Of a stretch of DNA of 50,764 nt, positions 49,931 through 50,764 are shown in pieces. Position 1 is the stretch's first letter; each line of letters begins with the position of its first letter. The translations under genes were made by a program, and so were the position numbers. Origin of the DNA: Akkermansiaceae bacterium (GTDB lineage: Bacteria; Verrucomicrobiota; Verrucomicrobiia; Verrucomicrobiales; Akkermansiaceae). The notes beneath the pieces are model-generated. The model made no database searches. It worked only from the letters and a program-made list of their open reading frames with translations, and was not told the DNA's origin. The stretch covers positions 1 through 50,764 of the forward strand of contig JAIPKB010000017.1 of NCBI GenBank assembly GCA_021733795.1. The letters run 5' to 3'.

Positions 49931-50290
49931 ATGCAAACGTGCATTTCATGGTTTTTGGCGGCTGCGGCCGGGTGTTTGCTGGTTTCCTGTGCCGGTGGCG
50001 GTGGGTCGGGTGATCTCGGCGGGGCGGATCCCCCGGAAGGCGGGATTTCCGAGGTGCCCAACCCGAATGCCGCAATGGCGGCGAAAAGCGGCAAGGCCCT
50101 TGGCCAACTGCAACGGGGGCACGAGGTTTACATGCTGAAATGCGCCGAGTGCCACAACTACAAGCTGCCCCACCAGATCGATGTGCCGCGTTGGCAGGCT
50201 GGCAGGCTCAAATCCGATTGCGGAGCGAGTCTCGCAGGCGGTGATCCGCAGGCGGTGGTGGACTACGTGACGGCCGTCAAATCCCAGTGA
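49931..50290 (+). CDS. Monohaem cytochrome c-like lipoprotein
   Basis: A 119-residue protein with lipoprotein signal (LAAAAGCLLVSC, lipid Cys20) and one c-type haem site CAECH (71-75) in GHEVYMLKCAECHNYKLPHQ. The C-terminal half (DVPRWQAGRLKSDC...DPQAVVDYVTAVKSQ) has the closing helix of small cytochromes c, but no Met follows the haem site, so the usual sixth ligand is missing. A low-potential or ligand-binding haem is possible. Its stop overlaps the next start (GTGA). Confidence 0.8.
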   Translation: MQTCISWFLAAAAGCLLVSCAGGGGSGDLGGADPPEGGISEVPNPNAAMAAKSGKALGQLQRGHEVYMLKCAECHNYKLPHQIDVPRWQAGRLKSDCGASLAGGDPQAVVDYVTAVKSQ

Positions 50291-50764
50291 ACGAGGCGGC
50301 GGCATTGGCGGTGTTTGCCGGGGTGATGGCGGTGGGCCAGTTCAGCCCCGGACCGGATATGCTGCTGCTCACCCGGGTGTCGCTGGCCCAGGGCGGCCGG
50401 GCCGGCACCTGGACGGCGAGCGGCATCGCCTGCGGGCTAACCCTTCACGCGGTGGTGGCGATGGGCGGGGTCTCGGCGCTGCTTGCGGGAGACTCCCCGG
50501 TCGCGCGCGGGCTGCGGGTGGCCGCCGGGATCTATTTGGTTTGGCTGGCGTTTCAACTGCTGCGCGCTGCGTGGCGGGCGGCGACTCCGGCTCCGGGGTC
50601 CGCGGCCACCGCTCCCGGCCAGCTTGCCGGCTCGTGTTGGCGGCGGGGTTTCCTCTGCAACGTACTCAACCCGAAGGTCGCCCTGTTTTTCGCCGCGCTG
50701 GCGACGCCCTTTCTAACACCCGAACGGCCGCCATGGTGGCCGTGGGCGCTGGGCGGGGTGATCG
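50287..50764 (+). CDS. LysE/RhtB family exporter (5' part, cut by window end)
   Basis: An open frame from GTG 50287, overlapping the cytochrome stop by 4 nt, runs off the window after 159 codons. It reads VFAGVMAVGQFSPGPDMLLLTRVSLAQGGRAG, the LysE/RhtB signature (SPGP), then hydrophobic helices and FLCNVLNPKVALFFAAL. Such proteins export amino acids. About three quarters of a typical 205-residue member is present. An internal Pro/Ala/Gly-rich cytoplasmic loop (ATPAPGSAATAPGQ) is normal. Confidence 0.88.
   Translation, partial: MNEAAALAVFAGVMAVGQFSPGPDMLLLTRVSLAQGGRAGTWTASGIACGLTLHAVVAMGGVSALLAGDSPVARGLRVAAGIYLVWLAFQLLRAAWRAATPAPGSAATAPGQLAGSCWRRGFLCNVLNPKVALFFAALATPFLTPERPPWWPWALGGVI

Overview
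The window is GC-rich and densely coding. It most resembles a chromosome of the phylum Verrucomicrobiota (Planctomycetes-Verrucomicrobia-Chlamydiae group). The grounds are a giant PATR (autotransporter-associated repeat) protein, secreted proteins with a shared Ca-binding-type tail, giant two-component sensors with propeller, LamG and PA14 domains, a hydrazine-synthase-alpha-like diheme protein in a non-anammox setting, and many short tandem heptanucleotide arrays and REP-like hairpins. The phylum is an inference; no rRNA gene is present.

Layout. 1-6.9 kb: the tail of an unknown gene, then a 2,245-residue secreted beta-strand-repeat protein. 6.9-7.6 kb: a gene-free stretch filled by purine heptad arrays and a hairpin. 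7.6-23.4 kb: a four-gene, same-strand signalling operon. It holds a hybrid sensor kinase (HK1), a single-domain receiver, a 2,815-residue hybrid sensor kinase paralogue (HK2), and a protein with two kinase phosphoacceptor (DHp) domains but no ATPase domain, fused to a receiver and an adenylate cyclase. This suggests a phosphorelay ending in cAMP. 23.5-34.9 kb: mostly single genes, namely HZS-alpha-like diheme protein, SnoaL-like protein, TIM-barrel isomerase, secreted protein, lipoprotein, REP-associated tyrosine transposase (RAYT), DUF1460 amidase-like protein, ankyrin lipoprotein and ACT-domain protein. 35.5-46.1 kb: a cell-surface glycan locus. A rightward dTDP-3-acetamido-3,6-dideoxyhexose operon (rmlA, ketoisomerase, acetyltransferase, aminotransferase) meets a leftward seven-gene operon (MBOAT acyltransferase, SGNH-like partner, three FkbM methyltransferases, two fucosyltransferase-like enzymes). 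46.4-49.3 kb: aconitase. 49.5-50.8 kb: a HicBA-type toxin-antitoxin pair, a cytochrome c lipoprotein and a truncated LysE-type exporter.

The most interesting theme is repeats inside genes. A two-hairpin REP family (GGAGC, hairpin, short linker, hairpin) sits 0.1 kb from a RAYT gene, forms a head-to-head pair at 46.3 kb, and also lies in frame inside the aconitase gene. Heptanucleotide arrays are inserted in frame at the same place in the ATP-binding domains of both sensor kinases, and a fourth heptad array sits in frame elsewhere in aconitase. In addition, HK1's single receiver looks like a recombination product of the two receivers seen in HK2.

All calls come from reading the sequence and translated frames; no database search was run.
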